Assembly (NCBI GenBank): GCA_030628155.1
Contig: DAOVRL010000023.1
Location: forward strand, 1-34,985
DNA from: DAOVRL01 sp023128595
GTDB taxonomy: Bacteria; Planctomycetota; Phycisphaerae; Sedimentisphaerales; Anaerobacaceae
DNA: 34,985 nucleotides
Reading direction: 5' to 3'
This document shows positions 8,335 to 17,756 of the stretch, one piece after another (positions within the stretch are counted from its first letter, which is position 1; every line of letters starts with the position of its first letter). The position numbers were made by a program, and so were the translations under genes. Below the pieces are notes generated by a model. It was not told the origin of the DNA and made no database searches. It saw only the letters and a list, made by a program, of their open reading frames with translations.

Positions 8335-10059
8335 ATGAGCGCAGAGAGTTACACACGTCGTGGTTTTCTGAAGGTGATGGGCCTTGGGGCGGCTTCCTTA
8401 GCGATGCCTGGCTGCCTCGGCGCGGCCCAGCGGCGCGGCCGCAGAGGTAAAGGGCCGAACATAATTGTTATGATGGCGGACGATATGGGCTTTTCGGATA
8501 TCGGCTGCTACGGCGGCGAGATTCAAACGCCCAACCTTAACGAGCTGGCCGAAGGCGGCGTGCGCTTTACGCAGTTCTACAACACCGCCCGCTGCTGCCC
8601 GACCAGGGCGTCGCTGATGACGGGTCTCTACCAGCATCAGGCCGGGGTCGGACACATGATGGGCGACTACGGCCATGACGGCTATCGAGGCGATCTGAAC
8701 AACCGCTGCGTCACCATTGCCGAGGTGCTAAAAATTGCCGGGTATCGGACGTATATGTCCGGCAAGTGGCACGTGACCAAATCAACCAAGCCGGAAGGTC
8801 CCAAGCACAACTGGCCCTGCCAGCAGGGCTTCGACCGTTTCTTCGGGACTATTCACGGGGCCGGGAGTTTCTATGACCCCAACTCGCTGACGCGCGACAA
8901 CACGCAAATCGTCCCCGACAGCGACGACTTCTACTACACCGACGCCATCAGCGACAACGCCGTGAAGTTCATTTCGGACCACAAGAAAGAGCACGGCCGC
9001 AAGCCGTTCTTTATGTACGTAGCTTACACCGCGCCGCACTGGCCGATGCACGCCAAGCCGGAAGATGTCGCCAGGTACAAGGGCCGGTATGCACAGGGCT
9101 GGGACGCGATGCGCGCAGAGCGGCATAAGCGAATGATCGAAATGGGGATAGTCGAGAGCAAGTGGAAGATTACGCCCCGCGACCAGGCAGCTCCGCCGTG
9201 GACCGAGGCCCGGGACAAGGAATGGTTCGAGCGGCGGATGGAGGTCTATGCAGCGATGGTTGACTGCCTGGACCAGGGTGTCGGACGTATCGTGGCCGAG
9301 TTGAAGAGGACCGGCAAGTTCGACAACACTCTGATATTTTTCTTGGCTGATAACGGCGGCTGCGCGGAAGAATACGGCAGCCGGGGCGCAGTCAAGCCGG
9401 ACCCGTCAAAGCCGGTCGTTTTGAAACCGATGGGCAGGAATGAGCTGCAGACCAGAATGCAGCCCGCTGTTACGCGTGACGGTCGTCCGGTCCGCACCGG
9501 CTACGGCGTGATGCCGGGCCCGGCCGATACGTATATCGCCTACGGCAGGCCTTGGGCCAACACCTCGAATACGCCTTTCCGTCTTTACAAGCACTGGGTG
9601 CACGAGGGCGGCATCTCCACGCCGCTAATAGCTCATTGGCCCGCACGCATCATGGCGCAGGGCGAGCTGCGGCACCAGAGCGGCCATCTAATCGATATTA
9701 TGGCGACGTGCGTGGGTGTCGCCGGCGCAAAGTACCCCTCCCAATACAAAGGCAATAAAATAATACCCATGGAGGGCAGGAGCTTAGTACCGGCCTTTGA
9801 CAACAAAACAATTGAGCGAGAGGCGATATACTGGGAGCACGAGGGCAACCGGGCAGTCCGAAAGGGCAAGTGGAAACTCGTCTCAAGGCATCCCGGCGGA
9901 TGGGAGCTCTACGACATGGAGGCCGACCGCACCGAGCTAAACAACCTCGCCGGCGAGAATCCGCAAAAAATCGCGGAGCTCAAGGCTATGTACGAAACCT
10001 GGGCCAAAAGAGCCGGCGTCCAGCCCTGGCCCGTCAAGAGACCCAAGAAAAAGAAATAG
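8335..10059 (+). CDS. Tat-exported lipoprotein sulfatase 3 (arylsulfatase-like, S1 family)
   Basis: A 574-residue sulfatase, the longest of the four. The leader has T-R-R-G-F-L-K, then LGAASLAMPGCLGAA (Cys27), almost the same as sulfatase 2. Metal ligands are Asp49-Asp50. The signature is C87-C-P-T-R, so Cys87 is the formylglycine site and a second Cys occupies the variable position. SGKWHVT and LADNGGCAEE follow. The insert carrying EEYGSRG and the late WANTSNTPFRLYKHWVHEGG segment are typical of large arylsulfatases (arylsulfatase A/B-like group). Start: AAGGAG ends 7-8 nt before ATG 8335; an upstream TTG at 8317 overlaps that SD site and is unlikely. Only 13 bp separate it from sulfatase 4. 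Confidence 0.92.
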   Translation: MSAESYTRRGFLKVMGLGAASLAMPGCLGAAQRRGRRGKGPNIIVMMADDMGFSDIGCYGGEIQTPNLNELAEGGVRFTQFYNTARCCPTRASLMTGLYQHQAGVGHMMGDYGHDGYRGDLNNRCVTIAEVLKIAGYRTYMSGKWHVTKSTKPEGPKHNWPCQQGFDRFFGTIHGAGSFYDPNSLTRDNTQIVPDSDDFYYTDAISDNAVKFISDHKKEHGRKPFFMYVAYTAPHWPMHAKPEDVARYKGRYAQGWDAMRAERHKRMIEMGIVESKWKITPRDQAAPPWTEARDKEWFERRMEVYAAMVDCLDQGVGRIVAELKRTGKFDNTLIFFLADNGGCAEEYGSRGAVKPDPSKPVVLKPMGRNELQTRMQPAVTRDGRPVRTGYGVMPGPADTYIAYGRPWANTSNTPFRLYKHWVHEGGISTPLIAHWPARIMAQGELRHQSGHLIDIMATCVGVAGAKYPSQYKGNKIIPMEGRSLVPAFDNKTIEREAIYWEHEGNRAVRKGKWKLVSRHPGGWELYDMEADRTELNNLAGENPQKIAELKAMYETWAKRAGVQPWPVKRPKKKK

Positions 10060-10072
10060 CATAGGAGGAACT

Positions 10073-11521
10073 ATGAGCGGACAATTCAGTAGGCGTGATT
10101 TTCTAAAGACCGTAGGCGTCACAACCGCGGCCCTTGCTATGCCCGGGTGCGGCGGCGCCTCACGGGTGGTTTCGAGCACTAAGCCGGTGGACAAGCCGAA
10201 CGTAGTTATCATCTTCTGCGACGACGCCGGCTACGCCGACGTCGGTGTCTTCGGCGCCAAGGGCTACAAGACGCCCAACCTCGACAAGATGGCCGCCGAA
10301 GGTGTGCGCTTCACCGACTTTTACGCGGCTGCGGCCTCGTGCACTCCTTCGCGCGCGGCCCTGATGACCGGCTGCTATCCGCAGCGGGTGGGCCTGCCAC
10401 ACGTCATCGGTCCGAGTTCGAAGATCGGCATAAGCGACGGGGAGACGACAATCGCCGAGATTCTAAAGCCGCTCGGCTATGCGACCGCATGCTACGGCAA
10501 ATGGCACCTGGGCCATCAGCCGAAGTTTCTGCCCACACGTCACGGCTTCGACGATTACTTCGGACTGCCCTACTCGAACGATATGTGGCCCAGGCATCCG
10601 ACCAGCAGAAGGTATCCGGACCTGCCGCTTATCGAAGGCGAAAGGACCATCGAATACAACCCCGACCAGACCCAACTGACCACGTGGTACACCGAGCGGG
10701 CCGTGGGCTTCATCGAGAAGAACAAGGATCGCCCGTTCTTTCTGTATCTGCCGCATTCGATGCCGCACGTGCCGCTGTTCGTCTCGGACAAATTCAAGGG
10801 CAAATCCAAACAGGGTCTCTACGGTGACGTCCTGATGGAAATCGATTGGTCGGCCGGCCAAATCCTCTCGACCCTCAAAAAGCTGGGCATCGACGAAAAG
10901 ACATTGGTTATTTTCTGCTCGGACAACGGCCCGTGGCTAAGCTACGGCGACCACGCCGGCTCGGCGGGACCGTTGCGCGAGGGCAAGGGCACAACCTTCG
11001 ACGGCGGCCAGCGCGAGCCGACTATTATGCGCTGGCCCGACCAAATTCCTGCCGGGACCGTCTGCAGTGAGCCGGCCTCGACAATGGACGTCCTGCCTAC
11101 CATCGCAAAGCTCACCGGAGCAAAGCTTCCAGGTCACACCATCGACGGCAAGGACATCTGGCCCCTTATCTCGGGCAAGCCGGGAGCAAAGAGTCCACAC
11201 GAGGCGTTCTTCTACTACCGCGGCTGGGCGCTCGAGGCGGTCCGCAGCGGCAAGTGGAAGCTGCACCTGCCGCACGGCTACCGAACGCTCGCCGGGAGAA
11301 AAGGCGGCACGGGCGGCCGGCCGGTCAAGTACGAGCAGGGCAATATCAAGCAGGAGCTTTTCGACCTGGAGAAAGACATCGGCGAGCAGCACGACGTATC
11401 CGCCCGGCACCCGGATGTGGTTGAGCGGCTGCTGGCCCTGGCCCAGAAGATGCGCCGGGACATCGGCGATTCAGCGACGAAAACAACAGGTCAAAACCGA
11501 AGAGAGCCCGGCCGGATATAA
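10073..11521 (+). CDS. Tat-exported lipoprotein sulfatase 4 (S1 family)
   Basis: A 482-residue sulfatase ending the cluster. Leader: S-R-R-D-F-L-K, then TTAALAMPGC (Cys26). Metal ligands Asp50-Asp51 in FCDDAGYAD; signature C90-T-P-S-R with formylglycine site Cys90; YGKWHLG; and SDNGPWLSYGDHAGSAG, a motif also found in sulfatase 1. Shared segments over the whole length make sulfatases 1 and 4 the closest pair here. AGGAGG lies 5 nt before the ATG, the strongest ribosome site of the cluster. The C-terminus is rich in basic residues and follows the usual sulfatase pattern of WKL-x-L and a D-x-x-E-x-x-D/N segment. Substrate not assignable by eye. Confidence 0.92.
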   Translation: MSGQFSRRDFLKTVGVTTAALAMPGCGGASRVVSSTKPVDKPNVVIIFCDDAGYADVGVFGAKGYKTPNLDKMAAEGVRFTDFYAAAASCTPSRAALMTGCYPQRVGLPHVIGPSSKIGISDGETTIAEILKPLGYATACYGKWHLGHQPKFLPTRHGFDDYFGLPYSNDMWPRHPTSRRYPDLPLIEGERTIEYNPDQTQLTTWYTERAVGFIEKNKDRPFFLYLPHSMPHVPLFVSDKFKGKSKQGLYGDVLMEIDWSAGQILSTLKKLGIDEKTLVIFCSDNGPWLSYGDHAGSAGPLREGKGTTFDGGQREPTIMRWPDQIPAGTVCSEPASTMDVLPTIAKLTGAKLPGHTIDGKDIWPLISGKPGAKSPHEAFFYYRGWALEAVRSGKWKLHLPHGYRTLAGRKGGTGGRPVKYEQGNIKQELFDLEKDIGEQHDVSARHPDVVERLLALAQKMRRDIGDSATKTTGQNRREPGRI

Positions 11522-11614
11522 GCCGGCACCCTAAGGGCTCAAAAATTGGGTACAAAAGAGCCCGGGACCGAAAGGTCGCTTGTGGCGTGTGCTCTTGTGC
11601 AATTTGCTGCGCCC

Positions 11615-11643
11615 TTGCAAAATTCTCGTTCCGTTGCTATCAT
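11615..11643 (+). promoter_or_regulatory. Putative sigma-70-type promoter of smpB
   Basis: TTGCAA (11615-11620), a 17-bp spacer and TATCAT (11638-11643) match the -35/-10 consensus at 4/6 and 5/6 positions. Transcription would start near 11650, practically at the smpB ATG (11651), which has no SD. This suggests a leaderless smpB transcript. Confidence 0.45.
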
Positions 11644-11650
11644 TGCGCAC

Positions 11651-12130
11651 ATGGCAGCAAAATCGAGCAAGCACAAGAGCGGTGCGGCGGCGGTCAATAA
11701 AAAGGCTTACCGGAACTTCGAGCTTATCGAGCGGTTCGAAGCGGGCCTTGAGCTGTTGGGCACGGAGGTCAAGTCGCTGCGTGCCGGCCAGGCCGACCTC
11801 AATGGCTCGTACGCGAGGATCAGCGGCGGCGAGTGCTGGCTTGTCGGCGCCGGCATCGCACAGTACCAGCAGGCCTCGATTGGCAATCACGAGCCGACCA
11901 GAAATAGAAAACTCTTGCTCCACAAGGGCGAAATCCGCAAAATAACGATCAAGCTCGAACAGCGAGGCTTTACTTTAGTGCCGCTGCGGATTTACTTCAG
12001 CGATCGCGGACTGGCAAAAATAGAGCTGGCGCTGGCCAGAGGTAAAAGACAATACGATAAGAGGCAAGCTATCACCGAACGCGACCGGAAGCGCGACGTC
12101 GATAGAAGTATGAAAAAGTACCGCAGGTGA
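11651..12130 (+). CDS. smpB: SsrA-binding protein SmpB
   Basis: Binds tmRNA and brings it to stalled ribosomes for trans-translation. The 159-residue protein has the family order: basic N-terminus, NKKAYRNFELIERFEAGLEL, GTEVKSLRAG-Q-ADLNGSYARI, EPTRNRKLLLHK, LVPLRIYFSDRG, LALARGKRQYDKR and a basic C-terminal tail (DRKRDVDRSMKKYRR) that enters the mRNA channel. The frame extends to 11546, but the family N-terminus and length fit ATG 11651. No SD precedes it; a promoter-like sequence ends 7 bp upstream. tmRNA itself is not in the window. Confidence 0.96.
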   Translation: MAAKSSKHKSGAAAVNKKAYRNFELIERFEAGLELLGTEVKSLRAGQADLNGSYARISGGECWLVGAGIAQYQQASIGNHEPTRNRKLLLHKGEIRKITIKLEQRGFTLVPLRIYFSDRGLAKIELALARGKRQYDKRQAITERDRKRDVDRSMKKYRR

Positions 12131-12165
12131 CCGGAAACGACTGAATTTACTGAGGCGCGTAAATT

Positions 12166-12576
12166 ATGGCTGAAGAAGAAAAGAAAGAAGAGAAAAAGAT
12201 CATAGTCGATGAGGATTGGAAGGCCGAAGCGCAGAGGGAAAAGGAGATATTAGTCGCACAGGAAGAGGCCGATAAAAAAAAAGAACAGGCCGAGCAGCCC
12301 CGCGGTCCTTTGCCGAAAGGCAACTTCCCTGCGCTTATCAGCACGCTGGCCACCCAGACCGCCTTTGCTTTGGGTATGCTGCAGATCGAGGGTCAGGAGA
12401 AAAAGGAGCCGGACCTGGAGCTGGCGAAGTACAACATCGACATGCTCGCAACCATCGAAGAGAAGACCAAGGGCAACCTGACCGAATCCGAAGAGAAGGT
12501 CCTGGCGAACACTCTCAGTGAGCTTCGGATGGGCTATGTCAAAATCGCAGACCAGGCCCCGCCGAAGGCCGAATAG
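12166..12576 (+). CDS. DUF1844 domain protein
   Basis: A 136-residue soluble protein. The first 45 residues are highly charged Lys/Glu repeats, likely coiled or disordered. Residues 50-130 carry the DUF1844 pattern: F-P-A-L-I-S-T-L-A-T-Q, then ALGMLQI, DLELAKYNIDML, EEKTKGNLTESEEKVL and a final L-S-E-L-R-M-G-Y. The function of this bacterial family is not known to me. It lies 35 bp after smpB and 38 bp before trpC on the same strand, so cotranscription is likely. Confidence 0.9.
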   Translation: MAEEEKKEEKKIIVDEDWKAEAQREKEILVAQEEADKKKEQAEQPRGPLPKGNFPALISTLATQTAFALGMLQIEGQEKKEPDLELAKYNIDMLATIEEKTKGNLTESEEKVLANTLSELRMGYVKIADQAPPKAE

Positions 12577-12614
12577 AAATTGGGTAATGTTGTCGTGATA
12601 ACGGGTGCATTGCG

Positions 12615-13418
12615 TTGGGCAATATATTAGATACAATAATCGCCGACAAGCGCGCCGAAGTGGAACACCGCCGGTCACAGGTGAGCCTCGAGCAGCTCAA
12701 AGAGCAGATTAGCGGCCTGCCTAAGTGCCGCAACTTTTACAAGGTCGTTACTAAGCCCAATCGCCGCGGCATAAACGTCATCGCCGAGGTCAAAAAGGCC
12801 TCGCCCTCGGCCGGACTGATTCGTGAGGATTTCGACCCCGTCGCAATCGCGCGAGTGTATGTGAAGTGCGGGGCAGATGCAATCAGCGTGCTGACCGACG
12901 AGAAATATTTTCAGGGCCGGCTCGAATACATAGAGCAGATAAAGCAGGCAGTCGATTTGCCGGTGATGCGCAAGGATTTTATCATCGATATATGGCAGGT
13001 CTATGAATCCCGTGCGGCCGGGGCCGATGCGATTCTGCTCATAGCAGAGGCGCTCAAGCCAGGCCACCTGATGGACCTTATGATCGCCGCGGCGGAACTG
13101 ACGCTGACCGTCCTTCTGGAGGTCCACCAGGCCGATACGCTTCTAAGCTTGCGCAGCCTCATCGGCTTTCCAAAAAAGGGATACAGCGTCCTGGGAATAA
13201 ACAATCGCGACCTCACAACGATGCAGGTGGACATCAATACGACGGGCCGATTAGCCGGGCTGCTCGATAACACAAACGAGCTGGTTACAGAAAGCGGAAT
13301 AAAAACCCGCACCGACGTCGAAAAGCTGATCAAAGTCGGCGTAAAAGCAGTCCTAATAGGCCAAACCCTCTGCGAACACCCCGACATAGAAGAAAAATTC
13401 CACGAGCTCTTCGGCTAA
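12615..13418 (+). CDS. trpC: Indole-3-glycerol phosphate synthase
   Basis: Catalyses ring closure of carboxyphenylaminodeoxyribulose phosphate to indole-3-glycerol phosphate in tryptophan synthesis. The 267-residue protein is a complete TIM barrel of usual length. Visible motifs: VIAEVKKASPSAG (catalytic Lys and phosphate loop), VLTDEKYFQG, VMRKDFIID (catalytic Lys), ADAILLIAEAL, LLEVH, VLGINNRDLTTMQVD, and TESGI followed by AVLIG for the phosphate-binding end. It starts with TTG; a GGGTG stretch lies about 9 nt upstream. No other trp gene is nearby, so the pathway is dispersed. Confidence 0.95.
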   Translation: MGNILDTIIADKRAEVEHRRSQVSLEQLKEQISGLPKCRNFYKVVTKPNRRGINVIAEVKKASPSAGLIREDFDPVAIARVYVKCGADAISVLTDEKYFQGRLEYIEQIKQAVDLPVMRKDFIIDIWQVYESRAAGADAILLIAEALKPGHLMDLMIAAAELTLTVLLEVHQADTLLSLRSLIGFPKKGYSVLGINNRDLTTMQVDINTTGRLAGLLDNTNELVTESGIKTRTDVEKLIKVGVKAVLIGQTLCEHPDIEEKFHELFG

Positions 13419-13511
13419 GTATTATTTCTGCGTGTGGTGCACATCCTACCCGAAGACAAATGTGTTGCTCCGTATTCGCCAAACCAGACAGGGGAAGGAA
13501 ATGTGACATCT

Positions 13512-14642
13512 TTACACATACATCTCGGCACCATCTGCAACAGGGAGTCTGTTATCCGGTTGAACATTGATCCAACCCAGCACACCGAGATTCCGTATAG
13601 TTGATGCGACTATGGTTTTATTCAGCGGCGGTCTCCTTCGCTGCTTCCACTCCATTACCGCGTTGAACAAATCCATTTCGGAAACAGAGGCATTCTTGCC
13701 GCCCTTTAATTCAACTGCGGCAAACATCACTGTAGCAAGGGCTTCAGCGTGTACCGTATCAACTCGCATGAACAGATCGGTCGTCTTCTCGATCACGTCG
13801 GCGTATCTGTGCAAAAAGGATTCATGGTGTCGTTTTGTATCTTTATAAGCAGGACCTACCTTGACTGCAAACATGGCGCCAAGGCGTTCTTCCTGCAGCA
13901 AATTGCTGTTGATTAGTCTCGTTTGAGCAAGTTTCAGTTCTTTGGCAAAAGGTCCGTAACTTGACCTTCGATAAGAGAATCCTGTCGGGAGCCCTTCTTG
14001 CGTGGCCACGTAAGCAATCTTCTGAAAAATTGTACGACCGACTGGCCAGTGATATGGCTGTTGCTCAATCCGCTTCAAGATTTCAATAAGCCCCAGCCAA
14101 GCGGGATTAAACCCCAAGCGGTCGCGTCTCGAGCCCTGCAATTTGGCGCTACTGGCTGGGCTCGCGTTTTCAAGAAATGACACGGTCAACTGAGCGGGAT
14201 TTGTCCCATATGGGGCATAAATTTCAACCGGAATACCCATTTGTTGGGCCCGATTATAAATCAATGGCCCAACCAACCTCCACTCTAATTGACCATTTCC
14301 ACATCCGAGTGGGGGTATCGCTATCGAAGTAATGCCCCATTGCTCGTAGTGCGCCAGAAGATAATCCAATCCTTCTTCAATGTCTCTAATCTTCGAGACA
14401 GATTTCCAATGGTCCTTAGTTGGAAAGTTCAGTATCTGCTGTCCAAACAGCGCCTTGTACAAATAAGGCTCCCCCAGTCGTACTTCGCCACGCTCACACC
14501 GCTGCTCATAATCTCTGAACATATCCGGAAAGCGTTTCCTGAACTCCAGGGCAATGCCTTTGCCCATCACGCCAACACAGTTCACAGTGTTGACAATGGT
14601 TTGTGCTTTGGATTTCAGTATGTCGCCGACCAGAATCTTCAT
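13512..14642 (-). CDS. darG: DarG-type antitoxin: macrodomain DNA ADP-ribosylglycohydrolase
   Basis: Antitoxin of the DarTG system, which removes ADP-ribose from thymidine in single-stranded DNA. From ATG 14642 it has 376 residues. Residues 1-155 are a macrodomain: VGDIL, NTVNCVGVMGKGIALEF and PPLGCGNGQLEW, all characteristic ADP-ribose-binding loops. The linker is Ser/Ala-rich. Residues 185-260 (PVGRTIFQKIAYVATQEG, then SYGPFAKEL) resemble the SocA/Panacea (former DUF4065) type fold; the C-terminal half of DarG is known to help neutralise the toxin. The gene begins 14 bp after the darT stop; an upstream start at 14672 would overlap darT by 17 bp. The toxin-first order fits coupled expression. 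Full-length and apparently functional. Confidence 0.9.
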   Translation of the reverse strand: MKILVGDILKSKAQTIVNTVNCVGVMGKGIALEFRKRFPDMFRDYEQRCERGEVRLGEPYLYKALFGQQILNFPTKDHWKSVSKIRDIEEGLDYLLAHYEQWGITSIAIPPLGCGNGQLEWRLVGPLIYNRAQQMGIPVEIYAPYGTNPAQLTVSFLENASPASSAKLQGSRRDRLGFNPAWLGLIEILKRIEQQPYHWPVGRTIFQKIAYVATQEGLPTGFSYRRSSYGPFAKELKLAQTRLINSNLLQEERLGAMFAVKVGPAYKDTKRHHESFLHRYADVIEKTTDLFMRVDTVHAEALATVMFAAVELKGGKNASVSEMDLFNAVMEWKQRRRPPLNKTIVASTIRNLGVLGWINVQPDNRLPVADGAEMYV

Positions 14643-14655
14643 ATTTGTCCACTCA

Positions 14656-15246
14656 TCAGAAGAATATATCATTTCTAATGCATACTGTCAACCGCGTATC
14701 GAGCCTTGTAAAACTTGCCAGTGCCCTATCATTTGCAACATAACCGCCAATAATGTAATTCGACTCAACTTTTTCCGGGACAAGAACTTCTGCGCACTTG
14801 ATTGACTTGTGAGTCCATTCATCATATTGATTCTCTGAGTGTGTCCAATATTGTGAGAAAACCCTACCCTTATCCATTACAGCTAAGCCCTGATTGGGTG
14901 GATCAAAGCGCGCGTAATCACTGGCCGCATTACGGTCAGCGATAATTACGTTCGGCAAGTCTAAAACCCCTGGATCGACACACAGAATACAAATGCTATC
15001 GTTCCTGCTGCGCACTTTACTAAGCATTGGATTGTGAGCATCAAGATACAAATTGACGTAATCGTGAAGATGACCGGCTCCGGGAATCCTCTTGTTCTTT
15101 CGTCGGTTCTGAATCTCCTCTATAGACACAGATTTGTGTGGCAAACTGTTGGCAAGTTTGTTCGATAATATCCCGTGCTCAAGGATCGACAGAACATTGT
15201 CAATCGGCGTAATATAATGCAATTCTGCAACATCTGACCGCTGCAC
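14656..15246 (-). CDS. darT: DarT-type toxin: ssDNA thymidine ADP-ribosyltransferase
   Basis: Toxin of DarTG, formerly DUF4433; it transfers ADP-ribose from NAD to thymidine in single-stranded DNA and blocks replication, including that of phages. From the GTG at 15246 it has 196 residues: ELHYITPIDNVLSILEHGI (NAD-binding start), HDYVNLYLDAHNPML (family PML motif), RNAASDYARF, and CAEVLVP with Glu153 as the likely catalytic glutamate. I prefer GTG 15246 because AGGAG lies 8 nt upstream and the family normally starts just before L-x-H-I-T. An ATG at 15288 adds 14 residues but has weak ribosome binding. A promoter candidate lies at 15299-15327. It is followed directly by the DarG gene. Confidence 0.9.
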   Translation of the reverse strand: MQRSDVAELHYITPIDNVLSILEHGILSNKLANSLPHKSVSIEEIQNRRKNKRIPGAGHLHDYVNLYLDAHNPMLSKVRSRNDSICILCVDPGVLDLPNVIIADRNAASDYARFDPPNQGLAVMDKGRVFSQYWTHSENQYDEWTHKSIKCAEVLVPEKVESNYIIGGYVANDRALASFTRLDTRLTVCIRNDIFF

Positions 15247-15298
15247 AATAGCTGCTCCTGATCCCCTGAGCTTTCTCTGATCCGGCATTCTGCACAGG

Positions 15299-15327
15299 AA
15301 TCTATTTAATCATGCTTGATTTGTCAT
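15299..15327 (-). promoter_or_regulatory. Putative promoter of darT-darG
   Basis: On the minus strand ATGACA (15322-15327), 17 bp, then TAGATT (15299-15304) match -35 at 5/6 and -10 at 4/6. The start point would be near 15292, giving about a 46-nt leader to the GTG start of darT and almost none to the ATG at 15288. Confidence 0.3.
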
Positions 15328-15377
15328 AACTTACCTGTTCATCTCCTCAGTGAACTTTGGCGTCCAGATAATATGAA

Positions 15378-17105
<1,728 letters not shown>

Positions 17106-17136
17106 AGAAATGACACCGTTAGAATCTTTGTTGTTG

Positions 17137-17265
17137 TCAGCCCTGCTGTTTATTCAGGAAGGCATTTATTGCCTCGGCTAATTGAGGGATCTTATTCTGC
17201 ACGACATCCCACAGAATATCATTGTCGATGCCGAAGTATGCATGCGCCGGCATGTCACGCAACAT
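17137..17265 (-). pseudogene. hepT: HepT-like toxin remnant (C-terminal 42 codons only)
   Basis: A 42-codon frame, ATG 17265 to TGA 17137, reading M-L-R-D-M-P-A-H-A-Y-F-G-I-D and then DILWDVVQ. This matches the C-terminal quarter of HepT (DUF86), where R-D-x-x-x-H-x-Y-F is the catalytic HEPN RNase motif (R-x4-6-H). About 70 N-terminal residues are missing: the preceding MNT gene runs straight into this segment with an overlap. The R, H and Y of the active site remain, but the helical bundle needed for folding and dimerisation is gone. Deletion, not a point frameshift, is the simplest explanation. Confidence 0.7.
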
Positions 17266-17548
17266 TGATCATCTCCCGCTCAATTGCCCGCCGGACCTGT
17301 GGGCGAAGTGCCTTGTCGGTCACAAGGTCAACTCCTGTTCCGAGCAACTCTTCGAGGTAGAACTTCAGGTCCATAAACAGATCAAAACTGGCCTTTTGCT
17401 CAAATGCCACCAGCACGTCCACATCGCTGTCATCGGCTGCCTCGCCACGCGCTACCGAGCCAAAGATAGAAAGCCCCTTGACCGAAAAACGCTCTCGGAT
17501 CTCCTGAGTGCACCCGGAAAGTCTTTTTAGAACCGCGTGCTTGTTCAT
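17255..17548 (-). CDS. mntA: MNT-type minimal nucleotidyltransferase (MntA-like antitoxin)
   Basis: A 97-residue nucleotidyltransferase of the DNA polymerase beta superfamily. GSVARGEAADDSDVDVLV (residues 30-47) holds the G-S and D-x-D metal-binding motif (Asp42, Asp44). The length is normal for MntA, the antitoxin that AMPylates HepT. AGGAG lies 7 nt before the ATG. The stop overlaps the start of a truncated hepT, so the antitoxin seems intact while its toxin is not. It lies upstream of glnS on the same strand. Confidence 0.85.
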   Translation of the reverse strand: MNKHAVLKRLSGCTQEIRERFSVKGLSIFGSVARGEAADDSDVDVLVAFEQKASFDLFMDLKFYLEELLGTGVDLVTDKALRPQVRRAIEREMINVA

Positions 17549-17690
17549 GGCGAGTCTCCTATTACAGGCACAGTGTCAATGGGACATTTTAGCAGATTAT
17601 AGTTATCCGGAGCAACCAAATACAAGTCTAAAGTTGAATATGCACCCCAATCTGCCGGCGCAGGGCACGCAAAAAATCGCTTAATAAGGG

Positions 17691-17719
17691 TTGGCAAATC
17701 GTCTCTTTTGTGGTATCAA
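17691..17719 (+). promoter_or_regulatory. Putative promoter of the cysteine synthase gene
   Basis: TTGGCA (17691-17696), a 17-bp spacer and TATCAA (17714-17719) upstream of the ATG at 17757. The 208-bp interval 17549-17756 between the MNT gene and this gene otherwise shows no coding or RNA feature. Weak evidence. Confidence 0.25.
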
Positions 17720-17756
17720 TTTCGTTTTATAGCAACATAAGTTAAGCAGGACATCA

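Noticed and set aside
10073..11521. Formylglycine-generating enzyme or anSME partner for the sulfatases
   Set aside because: Looked for in all nearby frames; none of the ORFs has the family pattern, so it must be elsewhere in the genome.
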